Shown here piece after piece: positions 26,188-34,477 of a stretch of 64,000 bases of DNA. The notes beneath the pieces were generated by a model. That model was not told where the DNA came from. It ran no database searches and saw only the letters and a program-made list of their open reading frames with translations. Positions within the stretch are counted from its first letter, which is position 1; each line of letters opens with the position of its first letter. Made by a program: the position numbers and the translations under genes. Source of the stretch: Duganella flavida (GTDB taxonomy: Bacteria > Pseudomonadota > Gammaproteobacteria > Burkholderiales > Burkholderiaceae_D); assembly GCF_009857445.1 (NCBI RefSeq), contig NZ_WWCN01000009.1:186001-250000 (forward strand), in the 5' to 3' direction.

Positions 26188-28911
26188 TTACATCTTGTAG
26201 TTCAGGCCCAGCAGCATGGTACGGCCGTAGCGGGTGTACTCGTTAGGCTGTTTCGAACCATCGGCCAGGGTGGTGGTGGTCTGGTACGCGGTGTTGCCGG
26301 CGTTGATGACCTGGGCCAGGAACGACAGGCCTTTGTACGCACCATCCTTGAACTCGTAACCGAACTGGAAGTCCACCTGCGCTGCACCTTTGATATCGGT
26401 GAAGGCGCGGTCAGCACCGAAGCCGGTCACTTCGCCACGGAAGTTCGACCGCTCGCTGCGGGTCACACGTGCCGACCAGCCCGATTTCTCGTAGAAGAAC
26501 TGCACGTTCGACACGGTGCGCGACAGGCCAGGCAGTGCGCCGGAGGTGCCAGGACCATCAGGCTGGATCTCGCTGCTAGTACGCGAGATCGAACCGGTGG
26601 CGCCGAAGCCGTCCAGTCCCGACCACAGGATCTTGCCATCCAGCGAGCCGGACAGTTCAACACCCTTGATGGTGCCGCCGGTGCCGTTGGCTGGGCGGGT
26701 CAGGGTACCAATGTTCGACTTCGGCGTGACGCCATCGTTAGGATAGCTGGTGAAGTCGTATGGCAGGACCTGGTCGTAGATGTAGGTCTTCAGCTTTTTG
26801 TAGAAGGTCGCAGCGCTGAAGTAGGTGCCTTTGTCGAAGTACTTCTCGTACGACAAGTCAAAGGCGTTAGCGCGCCATGGTTTCAGGTTAGGGTTACCGC
26901 CCGAACCGCTCCACAGCAGCTTGGTGGTGTCCACCGAAGCCGACGACGATGCGCGCAGTTGGTCCAGACGGGCACGGGCCATGGTCTTGCCGGCGCCTAC
27001 GCGGATGTGCTGCTCATTGCCAGCGTCGAAGTTCAAGTTCAGGCTAGGCAGGAAGTCGTTGTACGACGCGCCTTCTTCGGCAGTCTTCGGTACGTTCAGG
27101 TTGTTGGTGTCGACGTTGAACGCGCTCGAGCTCTGCTGGGTGTGGATCGCTTGCACGCCCACGTTACCCTTGACCGGCAGGCCAAACACAGTGTCGATGC
27201 CCAGCTTGGCGTAGGCGGTCGAAACCTTCTCGCTCACCAGCCAGTCCTTGTTGTAGATGTCCTGGTGGATCTTCGGCGTCTGGTTGTACAGCGAGTTCAC
27301 CACACCCAGGATGTCATAGGCCATGATGCCAGGGATACCGGCAAAGCCCAGCGAGGTTGGCGATTCGATGTACTGCGATGGAATCGACACTGGGGTGCGG
27401 CCATTTTTCAGGTTGACCAGCAGCTCGGCCGATTCACGGGTCTTGTCACGCTTGGTGAAATTGACGCCGACGTCCAGGTTGCTGAACATGCCGTCCAGGT
27501 CGCGCTTGGCCGAGAAGCGGGCCGATTTCAGCTTGTCCGACACTTTCGGGTACTTGACGTAGCCGTCCTGGCCCCAGCCACCTGGGTCGCTCAGTTTGAC
27601 GACGTTGGCGTCAGCGTAGTTCAAGCCGGTACCGATTTGCGGCACACCGGTCGCCAGGTTGCGGCTGATGGTGGCGGTGTCGGTGGTGGCGGCGCCGGAG
27701 TAGGTTTCCAGCAGCATGTCGTTGCGGTCAGCTTTCGAGTAGCTGAAGTCGGCAATGCCGGTCCACTCGTCGGTCATGCGCAGTTTATTGTTCCAGCCGA
27801 TCGCGAACAGTTTGTCGCGGGTGGTGTTCAGGTCGTTACGCAGCACTGGCTGAATGCCGCTGACGGTAGCCGACTGCACCACTTGGTTGCCGTTGTTCTG
27901 GCCGAGGACCACGTTCTTGTAACCCAGGCCGCCCATCCAGTTGCCGGTGCCGAACTGCATGCCACGAATGGTGGTGTCGGAGTCGAACTTGGAGTAGTAG
28001 GTGTCAACCATCGACTGGAAGTCGCGGCTTGGACGCCATTGCACCACAGCCATCAGGCCGTCACGGGTCTGCTTGCTCGAACCAGCGTCCACTTCGTTAC
28101 CCTGGTTGGCCAGCGCGGTGGCGCTGCCGGTCTTAGGATCGGTGCCGTAGCCCCAGCTGCTCCACTTCTGGTACTGGCCTGGCGAATCCAGACGAGCATA
28201 GCCAACTGCCACACCCAGGGTGCGGTTGTTGAACTGGTCGATGTAGATACCGCTGACGCGATAGCCTTTGTCTTTGAAGCCGGCGTTCTGTTTGCCGATC
28301 GAGTTTTTCTCGCCGCGCACGTTGAGCGCCATGGTGCGGCCTGGGAATTCCAGCGGACGTACGGTTTGCAGGTCAACGGTGCCCGACAGGCCTTGGCCTA
28401 CCAGCGAACCGTCCGGGGTTTTGTACACAGTGGCGCCGTTGATCAGCTCCGATGGGTACTGATCGTATTCCACGCTACGGTTATCGCCGGTCGAAGCTTG
28501 CTCGCGGCCGTTCAGGGTGGTGGTCGAGAAGTCCGGGGCCAGACCGCGGATGCTCAGCACCTGCGCACGGCCAGCCACGCGCTGGGCGGCTACGCCCGGC
28601 AGGCGGGACAGCGATTCAGCGATCGACACATCCGGCAGCTTGCCGATGTCTTCAGCCGAAATCGCTTCAACGATGGATTCGGAATTCTTTTTGACGGAAA
28701 TCGCGTCTTCAATACCACGACGGATACCGGATACTTTCACCGACTGGACGGTATTGCCGTCGGCGGCTACGGTGCCGGAGGCATCCTGTGCGAATGCAGT
28801 GCCGGACATCGCGGACAACAGCAATGCGCAACCGGCTGCAACCGGGCTCAATTTAAAAGCAACGCTGCCCGAGGCCGAGCCGGCGCCGCGCTGATTGACG
28901 GATTTCTTCAT
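26188..28911 (-). CDS. TonB-dependent receptor, Caulobacter/Xanthomonas type, probably maltodextrin
   Basis: A 907-residue outer-membrane receptor. It has a signal peptide (cleavage near GTAFAQ), a plug domain (about 57-170: ISAEDIGKLPDVSIAESL, RLPGVAAQRV, IRGLAPDFSTTTLNGRE), and a long barrel ending RYGRTMLLGLNYKM. This plug form is that of the Xanthomonas/Caulobacter TonB subfamily to which the Caulobacter maltodextrin receptor MalA belongs. Its location among amylases makes maltodextrin the likely substrate. ATG 28911 is preceded by AGGGGA; a TTG codon immediately before it is not needed. The 458-bp upstream gap holds a palindrome and six HexR-type motifs. Confidence 0.92.
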   Translation of the reverse strand: MKKSVNQRGAGSASGSVAFKLSPVAAGCALLLSAMSGTAFAQDASGTVAADGNTVQSVKVSGIRRGIEDAISVKKNSESIVEAISAEDIGKLPDVSIAESLSRLPGVAAQRVAGRAQVLSIRGLAPDFSTTTLNGREQASTGDNRSVEYDQYPSELINGATVYKTPDGSLVGQGLSGTVDLQTVRPLEFPGRTMALNVRGEKNSIGKQNAGFKDKGYRVSGIYIDQFNNRTLGVAVGYARLDSPGQYQKWSSWGYGTDPKTGSATALANQGNEVDAGSSKQTRDGLMAVVQWRPSRDFQSMVDTYYSKFDSDTTIRGMQFGTGNWMGGLGYKNVVLGQNNGNQVVQSATVSGIQPVLRNDLNTTRDKLFAIGWNNKLRMTDEWTGIADFSYSKADRNDMLLETYSGAATTDTATISRNLATGVPQIGTGLNYADANVVKLSDPGGWGQDGYVKYPKVSDKLKSARFSAKRDLDGMFSNLDVGVNFTKRDKTRESAELLVNLKNGRTPVSIPSQYIESPTSLGFAGIPGIMAYDILGVVNSLYNQTPKIHQDIYNKDWLVSEKVSTAYAKLGIDTVFGLPVKGNVGVQAIHTQQSSSAFNVDTNNLNVPKTAEEGASYNDFLPSLNLNFDAGNEQHIRVGAGKTMARARLDQLRASSSASVDTTKLLWSGSGGNPNLKPWRANAFDLSYEKYFDKGTYFSAATFYKKLKTYIYDQVLPYDFTSYPNDGVTPKSNIGTLTRPANGTGGTIKGVELSGSLDGKILWSGLDGFGATGSISRTSSEIQPDGPGTSGALPGLSRTVSNVQFFYEKSGWSARVTRSERSNFRGEVTGFGADRAFTDIKGAAQVDFQFGYEFKDGAYKGLSFLAQVINAGNTAYQTTTTLADGSKQPNEYTRYGRTMLLGLNYKM

Positions 28912-28940
28912 CAAAGTCCCCTCACTTAACTAAACACATT

Positions 28941-28958
28941 ACCCGTTAGCTAACGGGT
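28941..28958. promoter_or_regulatory. Perfect 18-bp palindrome in the TonB receptor leader
   Basis: ACCCGTTAGCTAACGGGT equals its own reverse complement and lies 30 bases upstream of the receptor start codon. It could be an operator (for example of a LacI-type regulator) or a stem in the 5' leader of the mRNA. A direct repeat ACGTTCT (28972-28978 and 28985-28991) is adjacent. No matching regulator gene is seen in the window. Confidence 0.55.
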
Positions 28959-29002
28959 TCCAAGGAATACAAACGTTCTAAAAGACGTTCTGAGCGGAAT
29001 TT

Positions 29003-29017
29003 TGTACTAAAACTAGA
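29003..29017. promoter_or_regulatory. HexR-type motif 1 of the receptor/neopullulanase gap
   Basis: TGTACTAAAACTAGA matches TGTARTnnnAYTACA at 10 of 12 positions; it lies 92 bases upstream of the receptor start. The two mismatches are symmetric, so it is still an inverted repeat (TGTACT at one side, AGTACA-like at the other is lost). Confidence 0.4.
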
Positions 29018-29100
29018 TTTGGTGTCAATGAAACTTCCGCCTGCCTACACCTTCATAGTGGCGCCAGCCCTAGAAGATAAGGCGAAAATGCCATTCACGT

Positions 29101-29115
29101 TGTATTTCGGCTACA
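29101..29115. promoter_or_regulatory. HexR-type motif 2 of the receptor/neopullulanase gap
   Basis: TGTATTTCGGCTACA matches TGTARTnnnAYTACA at 10 of 12 positions, with perfect outer TGTA/TACA arms. It is part of a group of six such motifs between the divergent genes. Confidence 0.4.
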
Positions 29116-29133
29116 GGCAAGATGACAGCAATG

Positions 29134-29148
29134 TGTAGTGGAACTACA
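29134..29148. promoter_or_regulatory. HexR-type motif 3, perfect match
   Basis: TGTAGTGGAACTACA is a perfect inverted repeat (TGTAGT/ACTACA around GGA) and fits TGTARTnnnAYTACA at all 12 defined positions. It is near the middle of the 458-bp divergent gap and is the strongest operator candidate in the window. Confidence 0.65.
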
Positions 29149-29156
29149 GTTTTTCG

Positions 29157-29171
29157 GGTGATACCACTACG
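29157..29171. promoter_or_regulatory. Weak HexR-type motif 4
   Basis: GGTGATACCACTACG has one good half-site (ACTAC) and matches 9 of 12 positions. It starts 8 bases after the perfect motif, so it could be an auxiliary half-site; alone it would not be called. Confidence 0.3.
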
Positions 29172-29258
29172 AAATGTGGCTTTTCCAACGAAAGTCTCGC
29201 CGGTTTTGCTGGAAAAACTGGCGACAGGCGGTAATGGAGGTTTTTGCAGGCTGTAGTT

Positions 29259-29273
29259 TGTATTAAAACTAGA
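29259..29273. promoter_or_regulatory. HexR-type motif 5 of the receptor/neopullulanase gap
   Basis: TGTATTAAAACTAGA matches 10 of 12 positions and shares the block TAAAACTAGA with motif 1 at 29003-29017. A free TGTAGT half-site (29252-29257) lies just before it. Confidence 0.4.
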
Positions 29274-29337
29274 AATGCGCCCTTGAGACCGGGACCGTTT
29301 CATATTATTCTCCGGCGACAAGCCCTAAAAAAGCATC

Positions 29338-29352
29338 TGTAGTACGACTACT
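29338..29352. promoter_or_regulatory. HexR-type motif 6, next to neopullulanase ribosome site
   Basis: TGTAGTACGACTACT matches 11 of 12 positions (perfect arms GTAGT/ACTAC). It ends 20 bases before the neopullulanase ATG and just ahead of the CAGGAGA ribosome site, a position suited to repression. Confidence 0.55.
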
Positions 29353-29372
29353 TTTCGCATCCAGGAGACCAG

Positions 29373-31214
29373 ATGAACCGCATTCTTGCCGCCGCCTTGC
29401 TATCGGCCCTGCCCTTGTTCGCCCACGCCGACACCTACCGCATCGACCATATGGACCCGCCGTCGTGGTGGGTCGGCATGCAGAACAGCAAACTACAACT
29501 GATGCTGCACGGCCCGCAGATCGCCGACCTGGAGCCATCACTGGCCTATCCGGGCGTGCGCATCGGCGCCGTGTCGCGCGTGGCCAACCGCAACTACCTG
29601 TTCATCGACCTGGAGATTGCACCGCAAGCTGCACCGGGCGAGCTGGACCTCGTATTCAAGCGCGGCGCGCAAACCATGCACTACCGCTATGCCCTGCAGG
29701 CGCGGACGCCGGGCTCGGCGCAGCGCGCCGGCTTCAGCAGCAAGGATGCGATCTACCAGGTGATGCCGGACCGCTGGGCCAACGGCAATCCTGCCAACGA
29801 CAGCGTGGCCGGCATGACCGACCGCGCCAATCGCAGCAACGGCGGCGGCCGTCACGGCGGCGACATCCAGGGCATGGCCGACCATCTCGACTACATTGCT
29901 GGCATGGGCTTCACCATGCTGTGGCCAACGCCGCTGCTGGAATCGAATATGCCGGCCTACTCCTATCACGGCTACGCCACCACCGACCATTACCGCATCG
30001 ACCCGCGCTACGGCAGCAACGACGACTACCGCCAGTTGGTGACCAAGGCGCGCGGCAAAGGCATCGGCGTGATCCAGGACGTGGTGCTGAATCACATCGG
30101 CAGCAAGCACTGGTGGATGCAGGATATGCCGATGCCAGACTGGCTGACCTATCAAGGCAAGTTCGTGCCGACTACGCATCACCGCGTCGCTTTGCAGGAT
30201 CCGTATGCATCGCAAGAGGACCAGCGCAACTTCACGGCCGGCTGGTTCACTGAGTCCATGCCGGACCTGAACCAGGCCAATCCTTTCGTCTCGACTTATC
30301 TGATTCAGAACGACATCTGGTGGATTGAATACGCCGGGCTGGCCGGCCTGCGCGTCGATACCTACGGCTATTCGGATAGCGACTTCCTCACGCGCTGGTC
30401 GGGTGCAGTGATGGCGGAATATCCGAACCTGAACCTGGTGGGCGAAGAATGGAGCACGCTGGCGCCGGTGGTCGCGCACTGGCAGGAGGGCAAACAGAAT
30501 TTCAACGGCTACGTCTCGCACATGCCGAGCATGATGGACTTCCCGCTCAACGACGCCCTGCGCCGCGGGCTGGCTGCCGACGATGATCACAGCCTGGCCG
30601 CGTTGTACGAAGCGCTATCGCTCGACTACCTGTATCCAAACGCCGGCAACCTGGTGCTGTTCGAAGGCAACCACGATCTGTCGCGCATCTTCAGCGAGCT
30701 GCATGGCGACGAGAACCTGTTCCGCATGGCGATGGCCTTTGTGGCGACCGCGCCGCGCATCCCGCAGTTCTACAGCGGCACCGAGATCCTGATGACCAGT
30801 ACCATCAAGGAGCGCGACGACGCTTCGTACCGCGTGGACTTCCCCGGCGGCTGGAGTGGCGACAAGGTTAATGCCTTTACCGGCGAAGGACTTGGCGCGC
30901 GCGAGGCGGCAGCGCAGGCTTACGTGCGTAAGCTATTCAACTGGCGCAAAAATGCGTCCGTGATCCATCACGGGAAGACCATGCACTACGGGCCAGAGCA
31001 AAATACCTACGTCTACTTCCGCTACGATGGCAGCAAGAAGGTCATGGTGGCGCTGAATAAAAATAAAACCGAAACCACGCTGCCAACGGAGCGCTTCCAC
31101 GAGATGCTTGGCAATGCGCGCTCGGGCGTGGACGTCATCACCGGCCAGCGCATATCGCTGGATGGGCAGGTTAAATTGCCAGCGCGTTCGGCGTTGATAC
31201 TGGAGATCGAATAA
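29373..31214 (+). CDS. Secreted GH13 neopullulanase / cyclomaltodextrinase (SusA-like)
   Basis: A 613-residue exported enzyme. A signal peptide (cleavage near FAHA) is followed by an N-terminal beta-sandwich of the cyclomaltodextrinase type (about 20-110, IDHMDPPSWWVGM), the GH13 barrel and a short C-terminal domain. Conserved regions: DVVLNHIG, GLRVDTYG (nucleophile Asp329), LVGEEWS (Glu358) and EGNHDLSR (Asp435). It resembles Bacteroides SusA, a periplasmic neopullulanase that shortens maltodextrins and pullulan. The gene is divergent from the TonB receptor; its TAA overlaps the ATG of the next gene by one base (TAATG). Confidence 0.92.
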   Translation: MNRILAAALLSALPLFAHADTYRIDHMDPPSWWVGMQNSKLQLMLHGPQIADLEPSLAYPGVRIGAVSRVANRNYLFIDLEIAPQAAPGELDLVFKRGAQTMHYRYALQARTPGSAQRAGFSSKDAIYQVMPDRWANGNPANDSVAGMTDRANRSNGGGRHGGDIQGMADHLDYIAGMGFTMLWPTPLLESNMPAYSYHGYATTDHYRIDPRYGSNDDYRQLVTKARGKGIGVIQDVVLNHIGSKHWWMQDMPMPDWLTYQGKFVPTTHHRVALQDPYASQEDQRNFTAGWFTESMPDLNQANPFVSTYLIQNDIWWIEYAGLAGLRVDTYGYSDSDFLTRWSGAVMAEYPNLNLVGEEWSTLAPVVAHWQEGKQNFNGYVSHMPSMMDFPLNDALRRGLAADDDHSLAALYEALSLDYLYPNAGNLVLFEGNHDLSRIFSELHGDENLFRMAMAFVATAPRIPQFYSGTEILMTSTIKERDDASYRVDFPGGWSGDKVNAFTGEGLGAREAAAQAYVRKLFNWRKNASVIHHGKTMHYGPEQNTYVYFRYDGSKKVMVALNKNKTETTLPTERFHEMLGNARSGVDVITGQRISLDGQVKLPARSALILEIE

Positions 31215-34200
31215 TGAAGCAATCCAAACCGCGCATTCGCGCGCTGCACACCGCGCTAGCGCTCACCCTGCCCGCGCTTGGCGCGATGGGCGCGCCACAG
31301 GCTCACGCCAGCGCTGGCTCGGCCACAGCGACTTACCCAACCTGGGATGGCAAGCAGGAGACAGTGCGCTACGCCACGCCGGACACCAACGCTGCGCCAC
31401 GCAGCTACACGCAATCGACCACCATGCGCGTGCGCGAAGGCGGCAAACAGGAAATCGTTTATACCGAATCGCCGGCCCTGCCGACGGTCCGCAGCGGCAA
31501 TCTCGCTTTCGATGCGCTGTTCGCGCTGGCCGGCAACGAGATGAAACTGGACTCCGTCAGCGAAATCCGCGACGGCAGCTACAACGGCGGCAACGCCATT
31601 CCTTGCGAGTGCTTTGAAACGGGCGAGTTGTGGCACTACGTCTGGACACGCGACTTGTCGTACGCTGCATCCCTGGGCCTCGGCATGCTGGACCCGCAGC
31701 GCACGCGCAATTCGCTGGAGTTCAAACTGGCAGGCTACCGCGAAGGCGTAACTCCCGGCCTGCACGCCATCGGCGATGGCTACCAGATCGTGCAGGACAC
31801 CGGTAGCGGTGGCAGCTGGCCGGTCAGCACGGACCGCGTGAGCTGGGCCTTCGGCGCGGACGAAGCGTTGAAAGCCCTGCCGGCCGACCAGCGCGCAGCG
31901 TTCGCGGTGAAAGCCCTGCACGCGCTGCGCAACACGCTGGAAAACGACCGTATCGCCATCTGGGACGCAGCGGACGGTTTATACAACGGCGAAGAATCCT
32001 TCCTCGACTGGCGCGATCAAACCTACGCAGCATGGATACCGAATGAGCTGTCGTACATGGCGACCTCCAAAGCGCTGTCTACCAATGCTGCACACTACAA
32101 GGCGCTGGTGCTGGCCGCGCAGCTGGCCAAGGAACAAGGGGACGCAGCGCTGTCCGCACGCTATAGCGGCTGGGCTGCGGACCTGAAAATCGCCATCAAC
32201 AAACGCTTCTGGCAGGCGGATAGTGGCATGTATAGCAGCGTCACCGCCGGCCACTTCGATGGCGCGGCGATGTACAAGTACGACTGGCTGGGGCAATCGC
32301 TGGCCATCGTTACCGGCATCGCGGACCAGCAGCAGGCGCAGAGCATTCTTGCGCATTATCCGCATGGTCCGCTCGGTGCGCCGGTGATTTGGCCGCAGCA
32401 GTCCAACACTGCTGTGTATCACAATCGCGCCATGTGGCCCTTCGTGACGGCTTACGGTTTGAAGGCAGCAGCCATCGGCGGTAACGTTGCGGTAGCCGAT
32501 GCGGCTTACGATACCTTGATGCGTGGTGCGGCCACCAACCTGTCCAACATGGAGAATCTCGAATGGCTGTCCGGCCAGCCGACACTGGATGATGGCAAGC
32601 TGAGTGGCCCGGTGGTCAACTCGCGTCGCCAGTTGTGGTCTGTCGGCGGCTATCTCGGCATGGTGGTCGGCAGCGTGTTTGGCGTGCAGACGACCAATGA
32701 TGGCATTGCACTCAAGCCGTTCATCACGGCCAAGCTGCGGCGCGATGCATTTGCGGGAAGCGATGCGATTACGCTCAATAACCTCTCGGTGCGCGGCAAG
32801 CGCATTAACGTGCGTGTGCAGCTGCCTGCCGCTGCGCAGGGCAATGGCTACTACACGGTCGATGGCATTACGCTGAACGGCAAGCAGGCCAGCGCCGCGC
32901 TGGCGTGGGATGCGCTAGGTGAGGACAACGCGATTGAGATCCGCCTCGGCAAACTGCTGCCCGGCCAGCAGGACAAGCGCAGCGTAAGCGCCAAGCCGCT
33001 GGTGCAGGACGCCGCAGTTTACGCGCCGGCCGAGCCGCGCATCGTAAAACTGGAGCGCGGCACATATGGTTATCCGACGCTGCAGATCGATGGCAGCGGC
33101 AAGGGCATTGTGTACAACATCTACCGCAACGGCCAACTGGTTGGCCCACGCATCAGTGCCGGCAAGTGGGCTGACCGCCGTGCCGGCGCGGAAGCCAACT
33201 TGTGCTACGCGGTAGAAGCGGTGTACGCCAAATCTGGCAATCGCAGCCACCACAGCATGCCGGTCTGCCTGAACGCTGGCGAAGAAATCCAGGTCGCTCG
33301 CGTCGACTTCGGCGCGACGCCGGGCAACTTCACGCAAACCATCAAGGTAGACCGCGACGGCAGCTACGCTGTGCAAATCAAATACCGCAACACCGCGCAC
33401 CAGATCAATCTCGGTGTCAGCGGCGGCGTGAAATGGGCATCGCTGAAAGACAGCGACGGCACCGTCATCGCCAACGGCGTGCTGCAACTGCCGCACTCCC
33501 CAGCCGACGAAGGCGCCAAGTACTCAACACCGTTGCGCGCCAAGCTCAAAGCCGGCAGCTATACACTGCAGCTGGATGACTTCTACAACATGAGCTACAT
33601 GAAGAACAACGCCACCTACAGCGATGCTGGCGGCGTCAAAGGCCCATCCAACAAATTCGACATCCATGGCGTACGCGTGATGCCAGTACCAGCCAGCAAC
33701 GCGCCAACACTGGCCATCCCCGCCGGCACCTTGCGCATCATCGATAACTTCGCCTCGCCGCAACTAGGCAACAGCCGCAAGCTGCGCATCTATCTGCCGC
33801 CCGGCTACGATGCGCATACGCAGCAGCGCTACCCGGTGCTGTACATGCACGACGGCCAGAACCTGTTCGATCCGAAAACCGCAGCCTACGGCGCGGCATG
33901 GGAAATTGGCACGGCGATGGACAAGCTGATCGCCGCCAGCGCCATCGAGCCAGCCATCGTGGTCGGCATCGACAACACCGTCGACCGCATTGGCGAATAC
34001 ACACCATGCTGCGACAAGGAGTACGGCGGCGGCAAGCTTGATGCCTACGCAGCCTTCGTCGTCGATACCGTCAAGCCGTGGGCCGACGCCAATCTGCGCA
34101 CGCAGCCAGGCCGCGAACACACTGCGATCATGGGATCCTCGCTGGGCGGCATCGCCTCGGTCTACATCGGCCAAAAATATCCGCAGGTGTTTTCCAAGGC

Positions 34201-34477
34201 GGGCGGCGTTTCGAGTTCGTTCTGGTGGAACGACAAAGCATTCGTGAAGAATGTGCCGGCGCACCAGCCGGTGAAGTTCTACATCGACGCAGGCACCGCC
34301 GGCGACGGCATCGAAGACACGCGCAAAATGCGTGACGCCATGCTGGCGCAAGGCTACAAGCTCGATGAAGACTTGTACTACTACGAAGCGGAAGGTGGCT
34401 CGCACAACGAGAAATCGTGGGCGGCGCGCGTGCACCTGCCGCTGACTTGGTTCTTCAAGAAGCAACCAGTGAAGTAA
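31214..34477 (+). CDS. Secreted glycosidase - beta-sandwich - esterase fusion
   Basis: A 1087-residue exported protein with at least three parts. Residues about 60-570 are an alpha/alpha-toroid glycosidase resembling glycogen-debranching/glucoamylase-type enzymes (LWHYVWTRDLSYAASLG, EESFLDWRDQTYAAW, NRAMWPFVTAYG). Residues about 610-835 hold an Fn3-like and a CBM-like beta-sandwich (VDFGATPGNFTQTI, KFDIHGVRVMPV). Residues about 845-1087 are a putative esterase D/CE1-type alpha/beta hydrolase with HDGQNLFD, nucleophile Ser976 in GSSLGGIAS, a likely acid Asp1025 and His1064. The signal peptide ends near AHASA. It is translationally coupled to the neopullulanase. The function is inferred: exo-acting glucan hydrolysis plus removal of ester groups, or removal from acylated starch. 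Confidence 0.82.
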   Translation: MKQSKPRIRALHTALALTLPALGAMGAPQAHASAGSATATYPTWDGKQETVRYATPDTNAAPRSYTQSTTMRVREGGKQEIVYTESPALPTVRSGNLAFDALFALAGNEMKLDSVSEIRDGSYNGGNAIPCECFETGELWHYVWTRDLSYAASLGLGMLDPQRTRNSLEFKLAGYREGVTPGLHAIGDGYQIVQDTGSGGSWPVSTDRVSWAFGADEALKALPADQRAAFAVKALHALRNTLENDRIAIWDAADGLYNGEESFLDWRDQTYAAWIPNELSYMATSKALSTNAAHYKALVLAAQLAKEQGDAALSARYSGWAADLKIAINKRFWQADSGMYSSVTAGHFDGAAMYKYDWLGQSLAIVTGIADQQQAQSILAHYPHGPLGAPVIWPQQSNTAVYHNRAMWPFVTAYGLKAAAIGGNVAVADAAYDTLMRGAATNLSNMENLEWLSGQPTLDDGKLSGPVVNSRRQLWSVGGYLGMVVGSVFGVQTTNDGIALKPFITAKLRRDAFAGSDAITLNNLSVRGKRINVRVQLPAAAQGNGYYTVDGITLNGKQASAALAWDALGEDNAIEIRLGKLLPGQQDKRSVSAKPLVQDAAVYAPAEPRIVKLERGTYGYPTLQIDGSGKGIVYNIYRNGQLVGPRISAGKWADRRAGAEANLCYAVEAVYAKSGNRSHHSMPVCLNAGEEIQVARVDFGATPGNFTQTIKVDRDGSYAVQIKYRNTAHQINLGVSGGVKWASLKDSDGTVIANGVLQLPHSPADEGAKYSTPLRAKLKAGSYTLQLDDFYNMSYMKNNATYSDAGGVKGPSNKFDIHGVRVMPVPASNAPTLAIPAGTLRIIDNFASPQLGNSRKLRIYLPPGYDAHTQQRYPVLYMHDGQNLFDPKTAAYGAAWEIGTAMDKLIAASAIEPAIVVGIDNTVDRIGEYTPCCDKEYGGGKLDAYAAFVVDTVKPWADANLRTQPGREHTAIMGSSLGGIASVYIGQKYPQVFSKAGGVSSSFWWNDKAFVKNVPAHQPVKFYIDAGTAGDGIEDTRKMRDAMLAQGYKLDEDLYYYEAEGGSHNEKSWAARVHLPLTWFFKKQPVK

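Noticed and set aside
25393..28929. A 1178-codon open frame on the plus strand
   Set aside because: It lies antisense to the halogenase and TonB receptor genes, whose motifs are clear. It has no recognisable domain, and long antisense frames arise from codon bias in high-GC genes.
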